64,000 nucleotides of DNA from the NCBI RefSeq assembly GCF_018448905.1, contig NZ_RCWA01000018.1:18796-82795 (forward strand). The letters run 5' to 3'. Of this stretch, positions 40,602 to 50,796 are shown one piece after another (within the stretch, counting starts at the first letter, position 1; each line of letters begins with the position of its first letter). The notes under the pieces are model-generated. The model worked only from the letters and a program-made list of their open reading frames with translations, searched no databases and was not told the DNA's origin. This stretch comes from Photorhabdus heterorhabditis (GTDB lineage Bacteria > Pseudomonadota > Gammaproteobacteria > Enterobacterales > Enterobacteriaceae). The position numbers and the translations under genes are program-made.

Positions 40602-41017
40602 AGACCGCAAACAAATCCTGCCAACACGTTAAATTGTGTCAGAATAAACCGCCTTCTTTCACCCAGATGCGTGGCAGGTTATTTTTCCTTATCTAATCAC
40701 ATGCCTAATGTCATTTTGAAATTTTTATTTCGAAAAAAATCACCTTTTCTTTTCCTTTACCCCCTATCGCCAAACATAGCAATTACTTAACAAAATACAC
40801 GTTATAATTTGTTTTAAAAGGAAATTTTTATCAATCCATCTACTACTCCCCTCACTTTACGTGATCTATTTAACACAAATTTAATATTATCATTAATAAA
40901 ATGCTATCCGTCACGCAAAAACATAATTTCCAATCATTGTAAAATTGAAATAAATATTCTAATTGATATATTTTTAAGTATACCCAAAGCAGATTACCCA
41001 GGTATCAAGGAGCATTT
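40602..41017 (+). promoter_or_regulatory. Upstream region of iolG
   Basis: No gene seen in 416 bases. GAAATAAATATTC at 40947-40959 resembles the candidate iol operator with one base missing, about 60 bases before iolG. This suggests a separate iolG promoter under the same regulator. Confidence 0.5.
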
Positions 41018-42004
41018 ATGTTCAACATTGCATTATTTGGCGCCGGACGGATTGGACAAGTACATGCGGCAAATATCGCTAACCATAAAGAAACCTGCCT
41101 TTATTCCGTTATCGATCCGCATAAGAAAAGTGCAGAACTTTTAGCACAGAAATATCAGACAAAAATACAGACTATTGAACAGGCCATGTCTGACCCCAAA
41201 ATAGAGGGTGTTCTTATTGCTTCAGCAACAGACACTCATGCAAACCTAATTGAAATCGCAGCAAAGCATCACAAAAAAATTTTCTGTGAAAAACCCATTC
41301 ACCTGGATATTGAACGTGTTCATCATTGCCTTGAGACGATTAAACAATATCAGGTCCCGCTATTTGTTGGCTTTAACCGTCGTTACGATCCTCAATTTCG
41401 TCGAATAAAAACCCTATTTGATGCTGGCACGATAGGAAAAGCTGAATCTCTGCTGATTACTTCCCGTGATCCTTCTCCTCCATCTGTTGAATATGTCAAA
41501 GTCTCTGGTGGTATGTTCCGAGATATGACAATCCATGATTTCGATATGGCACGTTTTATTATCGGTGAAGAGCCATATTCGATCTATGCACAAGGCAGTA
41601 ACTTAATTGACCCCGCAATTGGGCAGGCCGATGATATCGATACCGCCTTTATTGTTATGAAATTTCCATCAGGCGTAATAGCAGCCATTACCAATAGTCG
41701 ACGTTCCGGTTATGGCTATGATCAGCGGATTGAACTGCATGGTGAAAAAGGCTTACTCCGTGCTGGTAACATCAAAGAAAACAGTGTTGAACTTTGGGAA
41801 AACACGGGTTGTTTAACGGCCAAGCCAGAGCATTTCTTCCTGCAACGTTATCGAGAAGCATATATTGCTGAATGGGATCATTTTGTCGATGTCATGTCTG
41901 ACCGGGCTATACCAGAATGCAATGGCTCTGATGGCAAACAAGCACTTTATCTGGCAGATAAAGCGCTCGAATCCCTGCACTCCGGCCAAGAAGTCAGATT
42001 ATAA
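41018..42004 (+). CDS. iolG: Inositol 2-dehydrogenase
   Basis: 328 residues, Gfo/Idh/MocA family. NAD-binding GAGRIGQVHA at the start, EKPIHLD (catalytic Lys) near 95, and DMTIHDFDMARF with the Asp-His pair near 170. It oxidises myo-inositol to 2-keto-myo-inositol, the first step of the pathway. AAGGAG precedes the ATG. A strong terminator follows. Confidence 0.93.
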   Translation: MFNIALFGAGRIGQVHAANIANHKETCLYSVIDPHKKSAELLAQKYQTKIQTIEQAMSDPKIEGVLIASATDTHANLIEIAAKHHKKIFCEKPIHLDIERVHHCLETIKQYQVPLFVGFNRRYDPQFRRIKTLFDAGTIGKAESLLITSRDPSPPSVEYVKVSGGMFRDMTIHDFDMARFIIGEEPYSIYAQGSNLIDPAIGQADDIDTAFIVMKFPSGVIAAITNSRRSGYGYDQRIELHGEKGLLRAGNIKENSVELWENTGCLTAKPEHFFLQRYREAYIAEWDHFVDVMSDRAIPECNGSDGKQALYLADKALESLHSGQEVRL

Positions 42005-42053
42005 AACAGGACCACACCTGAATAACTGACTCACATTTATTTTCACCATAAAA

Positions 42054-42076
42054 ACGGGAAAAACCTTTTTTCCCGT
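42054..42076 (+). terminator. Terminator after iolG
   Basis: ACGGGAAAAA at 42054-42063 pairs with TTTTTCCCGT at 42067-42076; the T-rich arm makes it a weak Rho-independent terminator or an attenuator before the transporter gene. Confidence 0.65.
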
Positions 42077-42122
42077 CAGCATATTACTGCCTAAAAACAG
42101 TCAATCAGGCATGGAGGATAAT

Positions 42123-43790
42123 ATGTTAGCTTTTCTCTCATTTACCGGTTTCACCTTATTAGTAGCAGGTTTTGCTTATTACAAAACACATAATGCCCGC
42201 CTGACAGAATCTGCTGAAGGTTATTTTCTTGGTGGCCGTTCCCTGACAGGAGTTTATATTGGTAGCTCTATGCTGCTGATGAACCTATCGACAGAACATT
42301 TAGTCGGTTTAAATGGCTTGGCATTCCGAACCGGGTTTATCGTCATGGCTTGGGAAGTTATTGCAGCCATGACAATCGTCTTATTTGCTATTTATTTCCT
42401 ACCGAAGTACCTCAAACTTGGCATTTCAACCATACCGGAATATCTTGAACGTCGGTTTGACAAAAATACCTTATTTATTACCTCAATTCTATTTCTGGCA
42501 ATGTATGTTATTTCATTACTACCCATTGTGCTGTATACCGGCGCGATTGCGCTGGAAAGTCTGTTCCAGGTTTCTGAGGTATTTAGTGTCAATAAAGCCA
42601 CAGCTTTGTGGATTATGGTTTGGGGTGTCGGTGGATTAGGCGCTATTTATGCCATATTTGGTGGTATCAAAGCCATTGCAGTGGCAGATACCATTAACGG
42701 AGTTGGTTTAATCGTTGGTGGATTAATGGTGACAATTTTTGCTCTGCTCTACGTCGGCAGTGGCAATGCCTGGCAAGGATTAGTTGAGGTTTATCAAGCT
42801 AATCCCGATAAATTTAACTCTATCGGCAGTGAAGATTCGCTGGTTCCTTTCTCCACATTATTTACTGGCTTGATTATTTCCAATATGTTTTTCTGGTGTA
42901 CCAATCAATCTATTGTTCAAAAAGCCCTTGGTGCAAAAAACCTGGCAGAAGGACAAAAAGGTGTCATGCTGTGTGCTTTCTTTAAGTTAATCATTCCCTC
43001 TATTATTATTCTGCCAGGCATTATTGCCTTCCATATTTTCAAAGGGCAAATAGATAACCCCGATAACGCCTATCCCGAACTGGTACATCTGGTTCTGCCT
43101 GAAATATTAGTTGGTTTCTTTGCGGCTGTCGTTGTCGGTGCAGTATTCTCTACATTCAGTGGAGGACTTAATTCATCTATGACACTTTTTACCGTCAATA
43201 TCTACAGACAACGAATTAATAAAAACGCAACTGAAGCTCAAACAGTGACTGTTGGTAAATATCTGGGGATTGGGTTAACTTTAACAACCATGATTGTTGC
43301 TCCATTAGTCGCTAATGCGCCAGATGGCCTGTTCTATCTCATTCAACAATTACAGGGGATTTTTAATGCACCGATTCTCAGTGTAGTATTAGTTGGTCTG
43401 ATGACTAAACGTGTGCCCCCTATCGCCGCTAAACTCGGCCTACTATTCGGTATGTCCGCTTATATTATCTGCAACTTCATTTTAAAAATTGATCTGCATT
43501 TCTTTCATCTGGTCGGTATTCTATTTGTTCTCAATATCATTTTCATGCTGGCTATTGGCTACTTCTTTCCAGCCAAACCATTTGAAGATGTTTATACCGA
43601 GCAGGTAGATATTACACCGTGGTCTATAGTGAAACCTGTTGCATGGTTAATTATATTGAGTTCAATTTCTATGTATGTATTTCTCGCACATCATGTCCCC
43701 CAAGTAATCATGGTTATTTATTATTTGTTTGCCGCATTAGTGTTGTTTTATGTGTTCTATAAAATGGGTAAATCCTTGCTCAGGAAGTAA
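42123..43790 (+). CDS. Sodium:solute symporter, probable inositol transporter
   Basis: 555 residues from the ATG at 42123-42125; GGAGG lies 5 bases before it, so the ATG at 42111 is not likely. SSS family with about 14 membrane helices. EGYFLGGRSLTG near the start and the Na+-site region (VVVGAVFSTFSGGLNSS) are typical. In the iol cluster it most probably imports myo-inositol with Na+, instead of the MFS IolT of Bacillus and Salmonella. Placed 118 bases after iolG behind a terminator, and ended by a 13-bp hairpin. Substrate is inferred from context. Confidence 0.88.
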   Translation: MLAFLSFTGFTLLVAGFAYYKTHNARLTESAEGYFLGGRSLTGVYIGSSMLLMNLSTEHLVGLNGLAFRTGFIVMAWEVIAAMTIVLFAIYFLPKYLKLGISTIPEYLERRFDKNTLFITSILFLAMYVISLLPIVLYTGAIALESLFQVSEVFSVNKATALWIMVWGVGGLGAIYAIFGGIKAIAVADTINGVGLIVGGLMVTIFALLYVGSGNAWQGLVEVYQANPDKFNSIGSEDSLVPFSTLFTGLIISNMFFWCTNQSIVQKALGAKNLAEGQKGVMLCAFFKLIIPSIIILPGIIAFHIFKGQIDNPDNAYPELVHLVLPEILVGFFAAVVVGAVFSTFSGGLNSSMTLFTVNIYRQRINKNATEAQTVTVGKYLGIGLTLTTMIVAPLVANAPDGLFYLIQQLQGIFNAPILSVVLVGLMTKRVPPIAAKLGLLFGMSAYIICNFILKIDLHFFHLVGILFVLNIIFMLAIGYFFPAKPFEDVYTEQVDITPWSIVKPVAWLIILSSISMYVFLAHHVPQVIMVIYYLFAALVLFYVFYKMGKSLLRK

Positions 43791-43801
43791 AGCAATAGAA
43801 A

Positions 43802-43833
43802 AATCTCTTCCCTACAACAATAGGGAAGAGATT
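43802..43833 (+). terminator. Terminator after the symporter
   Basis: 13-bp perfect stem with arms at 43802-43814 and 43821-43833, loop CAACAA, followed by AATTATG. Confidence 0.8.
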
Positions 43834-44155
43834 AATTATGTGATTTATTCCCACCATTAAGGCCCACACTATATACCAGAACATGAATGGAACAAAAATT
43901 TCAATACCCCATTTAATTTACCTTTACTACTAAATAATGAATATACCATGAGAACATTACCTCTATTTAACATCATGTTAACCAAAAAATCCTTACCAGA
44001 TCACAATGCGAAATTAAAAATCCAAATTAAATTGAAAATGAAATAAATGTTTCGTATAACGGGAATATGACAACAACCAGGGTCAACTGACAACACACAC
44101 AAACTTACAGTAAACAATAGACAGCTTGCCAGCTTTCATTCGGAGAAACACAGCT
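43834..44155 (+). promoter_or_regulatory. Promoter region of the second oxidoreductase operon
   Basis: Contains GAAATAAATGTTTC at 44040-44053 after AAATTAAATTGAAAAT, and GATCACAAT near 44000. Spacing between the GATCACA half-site and the operator is the same as before iolA. It should drive the iolG2-iolC-iolE-iolB operon. Confidence 0.6.
44040..44053. promoter_or_regulatory. Candidate IolR operator 2
   Basis: GAAATAAATGTTTC, differing at two positions from the copy before iolA. Confidence 0.55.
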
Positions 44156-45289
44156 ATGAAAGAGATTCATATCGGCTTAATCGGTACTGGTTACATCGGG
44201 CGAACGCATGCAATTGCATATGCACAAGCTGCCACTGTTTTCCCAATGAAAGGCAAGTTAGTTCGTGACATGGTAGCGGAAGTTTCTGCTGAACTGGCAG
44301 CAAAACAGTCTAAAGCATTAGGCTTCCGACGTTTTACCGATAATTGGCGTGAACTAGTCGCAGATCCTAATATTGATGTTGTTGACATCTGTTCACCAAA
44401 TTTTCTTCACAAAGAGATGGCCCTCGAAGCAATCAAACACGGTAAGCACGTTTATTGCGAAAAACCACTGGCACTAAATTCAACTGACGCAAAACTTATG
44501 GTTGAAGCAGCCCAAAAAGCCGGAGTAAAGACCCTGGTAGGGTTTAACTATGTGAAAAACCCCACGTCACAACTGGCTAAAGAGATCATTTCAAATGGTG
44601 AAATTGGTGAAATCATTCACTTCTATGGCACTCATAACGAAGACTATATGGCTGATCCACTCAGCCCTATTCACTGGCACTGTTTCAAAGATAAAGCGGG
44701 ATTAGGTGCATTGGGTGATCTTGCTGCACATATCATTAACATGGCGCAATATCTGGTTGGTGATATTCAAACTGTTTGCGCAGACATGGAAATTGTCATC
44801 AAAGAGCGCCCGGAAAAAATAGGCTCCAGCGTCATGGTTGCCGTAGAAAACGAAGATCAAGCGCATGCCATGGTACGTTTCGGCGGCGGAGCAATGGGTA
44901 TTATTGAGACTTCACGTGTTGCCTGTGGCCGCAAAATGGGCTTGAGCTACATCATCACAGGCACAAAAGGCACTTTAAGTTTCACCCAAGAAAGAATGGC
45001 TGAATTAAAACTTTACCGCCACGATGAACCAGCAAACCGTCAAGGATTTAAAACTATTCTTATTGGCCCAGAACATCCTGACTACGCACCATTTTGTAAC
45101 GGTACCGGTCACGGCATCGGTTTCAATGATCAAAAAACGGTGGAAATCAGAGATTTGCTTAATGGTATCGCCAGCAATAAAGAGATCTGGCCGGATTTCA
45201 CCGAAGGCTGGAAAGTTTCACGCATTCTGGACGCCATTGCTCGTTCTTATAAAGAACAACGTTGGGTGAATGTCACTGAAATAAATTAA
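44156..45289 (+). CDS. Second Gfo/Idh/MocA oxidoreductase of the iol cluster
   Basis: 377 residues from the ATG at 44156-44158 (CGGAG upstream). NAD-binding GTGYIGRTHA, EKPLALN, and DLAAHIINMAQYLVG. It is only distantly like iolG and is of the IolG2/IolX/IolW type; likely substrates are scyllo-inositol or another inositol isomer. First gene of the operon that continues with iolC, iolE and iolB. Exact specificity cannot be read. Confidence 0.85.
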   Translation: MKEIHIGLIGTGYIGRTHAIAYAQAATVFPMKGKLVRDMVAEVSAELAAKQSKALGFRRFTDNWRELVADPNIDVVDICSPNFLHKEMALEAIKHGKHVYCEKPLALNSTDAKLMVEAAQKAGVKTLVGFNYVKNPTSQLAKEIISNGEIGEIIHFYGTHNEDYMADPLSPIHWHCFKDKAGLGALGDLAAHIINMAQYLVGDIQTVCADMEIVIKERPEKIGSSVMVAVENEDQAHAMVRFGGGAMGIIETSRVACGRKMGLSYIITGTKGTLSFTQERMAELKLYRHDEPANRQGFKTILIGPEHPDYAPFCNGTGHGIGFNDQKTVEIRDLLNGIASNKEIWPDFTEGWKVSRILDAIARSYKEQRWVNVTEIN

Positions 45290-45364
45290 TTATTTTTATC
45301 AACCCTCCACTATCGAAGCTCATCATAGCAACACTTGATATTGTACTTAATAAGGAATTGTTCA

Positions 45365-47269
45365 ATGGAGCAGCCAAAAAAATTTGATGTCATCTGCATG
45401 GGGCGAATCGCCGTTGACCTTTATGGTCAGCAAATTGGAGCACGTCTGGAAGACATGGGAAGTTTTGCAAAATATCTTGGTGGCTCTTCCGGTAACGTTG
45501 CCTATGGTACTGCCCGTCAGGGGCTTAAATCTTCCATGCTAGCCAGAGTCGGTGATGAACATATGGGACGTTTTCTTAGGGAAGAGTTACAAAGTGTTGG
45601 CTGTGATACCAGCCATCTAATCACTGATAAAGCACGTCTTACCGCATTAGTACTACTGGGAATCAAAGATAAAACAACTTTTCCACTGATCTTCTATCGT
45701 GATAATTGCGCCGATATGGCAATCACCCGTGATGATTTCAGTGAAAAATACATTGCATCAGCCCGTTGTTTAGCAATCACCGGCACACATCTTTCTCACC
45801 CAAATACCCGTGATGCCGTATTGACCGCCCTTAATTACGCCCGCCGTAATGATGTCAAAACAGTTATTGATATTGATTATCGTCCTGTCCTTTGGGGGCT
45901 GACTGCTCTGGGAGATGGTGAAACCCGTTATATCGAATCGGAACCGGTGACAGCTCAGTTACAGGAAGTGTTATCTCTGTTTGACCTGATTGTTGGAACA
46001 GAAGAAGAATTTCACATTGCGGGTGGCTCAACAAATACCATCGAAGCACTACGCAATATCCGTAAACTGACTGCAGCTACATTAGTTTGTAAACGTGGAC
46101 CTCTGGGATGCTCTGTGTTTACCGCTAAAATCCCTGATGATTTGGATGATGGCATTACCATACAAGGAGTTCGTGTCGATGTATTTAATGTCCTCGGTGC
46201 CGGAGATGCTTTTATGTCTGGCCTGTTGCGCGGCTATCTTAATAACGAAGGTTGGGAAAAAGCTTGTACCTACGCCAATGCCTGTGGTGCATTAGTCGTC
46301 TCCCGTCATGGGTGTGCCCCAGCAATGCCAGATAAAACAGAGCTTGATAACTATTTGTCACGAGCCAATCAGCTACTACGCCCTGATTTAGATGAAATAC
46401 TTAATCACCTTCACCGTATTGGCGCCCGTAAAAAGCAATGGGATGAATTGTGCGTGATGGCATTTGATCACCGAATCCAATTTATCGAAATGGCTCGTCA
46501 AGCAAATGCCAGTATCAAGCGTATTTCATTATTAAAACAACTTTTACTGCGTGCCAGTCGGGAAGTTGCCATAGAAGCTGGATTACAAGGGAAAGCAGGT
46601 CTGTTATGTGACAGCACTTTTGGTCAAGATGTTTTGAATGAAATCACAGGTCAGGGTTGGTGGATAGGCCGCCCAATTGAGCTACCAGGCTCCCGCCCGC
46701 TCTGTCTGGAACATGGTAACATCGGTTCCCAACTTATTGACTGGCCGCTAGAACATATCGTCAAATGCCTGGTTATTTTTCACTCGGAAGACGCTCACAC
46801 CCTTCGTCTGAAACAAGAGAAAAAAATTCAAAAAATTTATGCTGCATGCTGTAAATCGGGTCATGAACTCTTACTGGAAATTATCTTACCGGCAAAAATG
46901 GAACATTCAGATGAATACTATATCCGTGCACTGAAACGCTTTTATAACCTCGGTGTTAAACCGGATTGGTGGAAACTTCCTCCCCTTAGTGCCGATAGCT
47001 GGGACAGTATTAACTATCTAATCCAACAACGGGACCCATATTGCCGTGGGGTAGTTATTCTTGGTCTTGATGCCCCACAAGAAGAATTGAAAACCGGCTT
47101 TAATGCCGCCGCCGGGAAATCTATCGTCAAAGGTTTTGCCGTTGGAAGAACCTTGTTCGGTCAACCATCCCTCCAGTGGCTAAAAAACGAGATTGATGAT
47201 GACAGTTTGATCCAAAAAATAAAAATTAACTATCACAACCTGATTAGCCTGTGGCGTCAGCGTAGATAA
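45365..47269 (+). CDS. iolC: 5-dehydro-2-deoxygluconokinase fused to aldolase-like (DUF2090) domain
   Basis: 634 residues from the ATG at 45365-45367 (AAGGAA upstream). Residues 1-325 are a PfkB sugar kinase with GGSSGNVAYG and the catalytic NVLGAGDAFMSG. Residues about 340-634 are a DUF2090 domain, proposed to be a class I aldolase that cleaves the phosphorylated product to dihydroxyacetone phosphate and malonate semialdehyde. There is no separate iolJ, and the fusion explains it. 39 bases before iolE. Confidence 0.93.
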   Translation: MEQPKKFDVICMGRIAVDLYGQQIGARLEDMGSFAKYLGGSSGNVAYGTARQGLKSSMLARVGDEHMGRFLREELQSVGCDTSHLITDKARLTALVLLGIKDKTTFPLIFYRDNCADMAITRDDFSEKYIASARCLAITGTHLSHPNTRDAVLTALNYARRNDVKTVIDIDYRPVLWGLTALGDGETRYIESEPVTAQLQEVLSLFDLIVGTEEEFHIAGGSTNTIEALRNIRKLTAATLVCKRGPLGCSVFTAKIPDDLDDGITIQGVRVDVFNVLGAGDAFMSGLLRGYLNNEGWEKACTYANACGALVVSRHGCAPAMPDKTELDNYLSRANQLLRPDLDEILNHLHRIGARKKQWDELCVMAFDHRIQFIEMARQANASIKRISLLKQLLLRASREVAIEAGLQGKAGLLCDSTFGQDVLNEITGQGWWIGRPIELPGSRPLCLEHGNIGSQLIDWPLEHIVKCLVIFHSEDAHTLRLKQEKKIQKIYAACCKSGHELLLEIILPAKMEHSDEYYIRALKRFYNLGVKPDWWKLPPLSADSWDSINYLIQQRDPYCRGVVILGLDAPQEELKTGFNAAAGKSIVKGFAVGRTLFGQPSLQWLKNEIDDDSLIQKIKINYHNLISLWRQRR

Positions 47270-47308
47270 AAATATAGCAAAATTATTTCATCTTACTGGA
47301 GATTCATA

Positions 47309-48199
47309 ATGACTGTTCAACTTGGTATCAACCCTCTAACCTGGACCAATGATGACTTGCCCACTCTTGGCGCAGAAACCCCACTGGAAACCTGCTTAAC
47401 TGAAGGCCGTCAGGCTGGGTTTACTGGTTTTGAACTGGGCAATAAATTCCCTCGCCAAGCCAGCATATTAGGTCCAATTCTTGCCGCACACGATCTAAAA
47501 CTGGTATCTGGCTGGTACTCCAGCGAATTACTTACCCGTTCAGTCGCAGAAGAGATTAAAGCGGTACAATCTCACCTGACCCTGCTGCGTGAACTCGGAG
47601 CCAACATCATGGTATTGGCTGAAGTGACAAATTGTATTCACGGCGATCAGAACAAACCTGTTCATCTTCGTCCTCAATTTCCGGCTGATCGCTGGCAAGA
47701 ATACGGTGAAAAATTGACTGAATTCGCTCGTTACACTCAAGAACAAGGCGTTCGGATTGCCTATCACCACCATATGGGAACCGTCATTGAAACTGCGGAA
47801 GATATTGATCATCTGATGAAAAATACCGGTGATGAAGTTGGATTGTTACTGGATACGGGTCATCTGACATTTGCTGGCGCTGACCCTCTGGCTATCGCAG
47901 AACGCTGGGCAAAACGCATTAATCATGTTCACTGTAAAGACATCCGACCTGATGTACTTAACGATGTAAAAAACCGTAAAACCAGTTTCCTTGATGCTGT
48001 GCTGAGTGGTGTATTCACCGTACCGGGGGATGGTTGCATTGATTATGCCGCAATTTTTCAGGTACTGAAAAAGCATTATTATCACGGCTGGCTAGTAGTT
48101 GAAGCAGAACAAGATCCTGCGGTGGCTCCCCCATTAACCTACGCAACGATGGGTTACAACAATTTACATCAACTTGCCAGAAACGCAGGGTTACTTTAA
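47309..48199 (+). CDS. iolE: Myo-inosose-2 dehydratase
   Basis: 296 residues, xylose-isomerase-like TIM barrel. LGINPLTWTNDDLPTLG at the start, LDTGHLTFAGADP, and HVHCKDIRPD give the metal-binding residues. It dehydrates 2-keto-myo-inositol to the trihydroxycyclohexane-dione. TGGAG before the ATG. No iolI or iolH gene lies nearby. Confidence 0.95.
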   Translation: MTVQLGINPLTWTNDDLPTLGAETPLETCLTEGRQAGFTGFELGNKFPRQASILGPILAAHDLKLVSGWYSSELLTRSVAEEIKAVQSHLTLLRELGANIMVLAEVTNCIHGDQNKPVHLRPQFPADRWQEYGEKLTEFARYTQEQGVRIAYHHHMGTVIETAEDIDHLMKNTGDEVGLLLDTGHLTFAGADPLAIAERWAKRINHVHCKDIRPDVLNDVKNRKTSFLDAVLSGVFTVPGDGCIDYAAIFQVLKKHYYHGWLVVEAEQDPAVAPPLTYATMGYNNLHQLARNAGLL

Positions 48200-48246
48200 T
48201 TAGTCACTTATTTGATTCATGCAAAAGCAATGCTGAGGTAAGTAAC

Positions 48247-49074
48247 ATGTCCAGATTATTATCGAAATATCATGCACCGGATCAGAATAAACGAACTCAA
48301 CATATCACGCCAGAATCGGCAAACTGGCAATATGTCCACTTTGATGTTTATGAATTAGCCTTAAATGAAAAAATCACATTACCTGCATCAGAAAATGAAA
48401 CCTGTCTGGTTTTAGTGGCAGGCAAAGCCACAGTGACTACGCCACATCAGCAATTTGAGCATATTGGCGATCGCATGGAACCATTTGAACGCACAAAACC
48501 TTATGCCGTTTACATCACTGCGGGGGAATCTGTTGAAATTATTGCTGATACCGCTCTCGAACTGGCTGTATGCCAAGCACCGGGAAAAGGAAGCTATCCA
48601 ACTCGCCTGATTACACCACAGGATATTGATGCAGAACAACGTGGAAATGGCTATAACCAGCGCTATGTTCACAACATCCTACCGGATAACAAACCGGCTG
48701 ATAGCTTGTTGGTGGTTGAAGTCTTTACCGATGAAGGTTGTACCAGCTCCTATCCCAGCCATAAACACGATACGGATAATCAACCACAGGAAACCTATCT
48801 GGAAGAAACCTATTATCATCGTTTAAACCCACCTCAGGGATTCTGTATACAACGCATCTATACCGACGACCGTTCACTGGATGAATCAATGGCTGTTTAC
48901 AACAAAGATGTGGTCATGGTTCCCAAAGGCTATCATCCGGTAGCAACCATTGCCGGTTACGACAACTACTATCTCAATGTCATGGCAGGACCAACCCGTA
49001 ATTGGTTATTTACTTGGGAAAAGGATCATCAATGGGTTAATAGTGAAGAATATGCTCAGAAGCACAAGAAATGA
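48247..49074 (+). CDS. iolB: 5-deoxy-glucuronate isomerase
   Basis: 275 residues, double cupin. YPSHKHDT and the EETYYHRLNPPQGF block carry the metal ligands. It isomerises 5-deoxyglucuronate to 2-deoxy-5-keto-gluconate, the substrate of IolC. GAGGTAAGTA before the ATG. Last gene of the iol cluster; the CRISPR array begins 38 bases later. Confidence 0.95.
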   Translation: MSRLLSKYHAPDQNKRTQHITPESANWQYVHFDVYELALNEKITLPASENETCLVLVAGKATVTTPHQQFEHIGDRMEPFERTKPYAVYITAGESVEIIADTALELAVCQAPGKGSYPTRLITPQDIDAEQRGNGYNQRYVHNILPDNKPADSLLVVEVFTDEGCTSSYPSHKHDTDNQPQETYLEETYYHRLNPPQGFCIQRIYTDDRSLDESMAVYNKDVVMVPKGYHPVATIAGYDNYYLNVMAGPTRNWLFTWEKDHQWVNSEEYAQKHKK

Positions 49075-49112
49075 TGCATATTTAGACGGAAGCATTTAGC
49101 GCATTCAATCGA

Positions 49113-49620
49113 GTGCGCTGCTGCCTGTACGGCAGTGAACACCGGGGGGTTATCCTCTTTGCCGTTTAACTGTTTCTAAGCTGCCTGTGCGGCAGTGAAC
49201 ATTATTCATCTAAAGGCTCAGCGCCTTCTCCATTTCTAAGCTGCCTGTGCGGCAGTGAACAATAATGCAATGCCATGGATGGCTAATATAGATTTCTAAG
49301 CTGCCTGTGCGGCAGTGAACCACACCGGGAAAACAACAGGGAATTCTTGGCATTTCTAAGCTGCCTGTGCGGCAGTGAACAGAATTATGAGAATTTCATT
49401 ACGATTAATACCTTTCTAAGCTGCCTGTGCGGCAGTGAACCAAAAATCCCCGCTTCGAAGGGAGTTGTTAAATTTCTAAGCTGCCTGTGCGGCAGTGAAC
49501 GTACGGTATCAATGCTAATGTCGGCATTGACTTTTCTAAGCTGCCTGTGCGGCAGTGAACTATGAACATTGTTTACTTTGACTACATAGAAGTTTCTAAG
49601 CTGCCTGTGCGGCAGTGAAC
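49113..49620 (-). CRISPR. Type I-F CRISPR array 1, 9 repeats and 8 spacers
   Basis: Eight perfect 28-base repeats plus one decayed repeat at the left (49113-49140). On the minus strand the repeat starts GTTCACTGCCGCACAGGCAG and ends CTTAGAAA. Every spacer is 32 bases. The leader lies to the right (from 49621), so the array is transcribed leftward and the decayed repeat is the old end. That repeat has the GTAC loop found in array 2. Spacer targets cannot be named without a search. Confidence 0.98.
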
Positions 49621-49790
49621 TGTTAGATACTAACTTTAATTTACTGATTATTAAAGAACATAATGACAAAAAGCAGAAAAACCCTTTTTATAAGCACCAA
49701 ATAATATTATAGATAAATCAACAAGTTATAACAAACCACAAAAAAAGGGTCAAAATAGGGTCCCATATCTGGTTAACACAATGATACCCA
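49621..49790 (-). promoter_or_regulatory. Leader of CRISPR array 1
   Basis: AT-rich leader that shares TGTTA at the repeat edge, an AAAGA(A/G)CATA block, ACCCTTTTTATAAG, and AAAAAAAGGGT(C/A)AAAATAGGG with the leader of array 2. Confidence 0.85.
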
Positions 49791-49950
49791 ATGTTTCGGT
49801 AAACCAACTAAATATTTTAAAACTGTGCAGCTTACTCTCTTTCCAATTACATATAGTTGTATAAAATAGCGGGTAATTTTTGAATAAAAATTAAAAACAT
49901 TGATCCCTTTTCATAACCCTATAGATAATTCTATTTTAAGAGAGAATTAA

Positions 49951-50748
49951 ATGACTTCACTACCCATCTATCATGTTGATGCATTCACAGATCACCTATT
50001 TTCTGGCAATCCAGCCGCTGTTGTTATATTGGATAATTGGCTTTCAAATGAGGCACTATTATCTATTGCCATGGAAGTCAATCTCTCCGAAACTGCTTTT
50101 CTTGTTGGTAATCATTTACGTTGGTTTACACCAAAAGTTGAAGTTGATTTATGTGGGCACGCAACATTAGCGACAGCTTTCGTCATGATTGAACATTTAT
50201 CCATTACTGATAATCCCATCGTATTTCAGACTCGCTCAGGTGATATTGCCGTTTATCATGACAACGGTACTTATACACTTGATTTACCCAAAGCAACATA
50301 CAAAAAAGAATCCACTCTACAAACAAATATAGAAAATGCCCTAGGCCAGAAAATATCTGAGCTTTTTGTCTCTCATAATCGTTATATTTGTTTACTCGAA
50401 ACCGCAGAACAAGTTCTAAATACAAAACCTGATTTTAACAAAATAGCGACTCTGCCTCTACCGGGAGTTGCTATAACAGCACCAGGTGAACAACAAATTG
50501 ACTTTGTTTCCCGATATTTTGCACCCGCTAAAGGCGTATCAGAAGATCCAGTAACCGGCTCATCACATTGTGTATTAGCCCCATTTTGGAGCGACCGTTT
50601 AAATAAACAGAGATTGTATGCACGCCAATTGTCAAAACGCAGTGGAGACATTGTGTGTGAATTGCATGGAGATCGAGTACATTTATTAGGAAAAGCTACA
50701 TTATTTTCCTACGGGCATATCATCCTCAATACTTCAATTATTTCCTAA
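49951..50748 (+). CDS. PhzF family isomerase/epimerase-like protein
   Basis: 265 residues, PhzF/DAP-epimerase fold. Catalytic Glu in LSETAFLV near 46, LCGHATLATA near 70, and DPVTGSSHC near 195 are the family blocks. PhzF of Pseudomonas isomerises trans-2,3-dihydro-3-hydroxyanthranilate in phenazine synthesis; most relatives have unknown substrates. It is flanked by CRISPR array 1 and a solo repeat, on the opposite strand, and was perhaps inserted there. A terminator follows. Confidence 0.9.
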   Translation: MTSLPIYHVDAFTDHLFSGNPAAVVILDNWLSNEALLSIAMEVNLSETAFLVGNHLRWFTPKVEVDLCGHATLATAFVMIEHLSITDNPIVFQTRSGDIAVYHDNGTYTLDLPKATYKKESTLQTNIENALGQKISELFVSHNRYICLLETAEQVLNTKPDFNKIATLPLPGVAITAPGEQQIDFVSRYFAPAKGVSEDPVTGSSHCVLAPFWSDRLNKQRLYARQLSKRSGDIVCELHGDRVHLLGKATLFSYGHIILNTSIIS

Positions 50749-50796
50749 GATAATAACCTCAACACTCATTATTGATATTGAAGGTTATAAGAGAGA

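Noticed and set aside
49347-49669. Open frames across CRISPR array 1
   Set aside because: They are translations of the repeats (SCLCGSE and LPHRQLR periodicities) with no stop because the 60-base period is a multiple of three.
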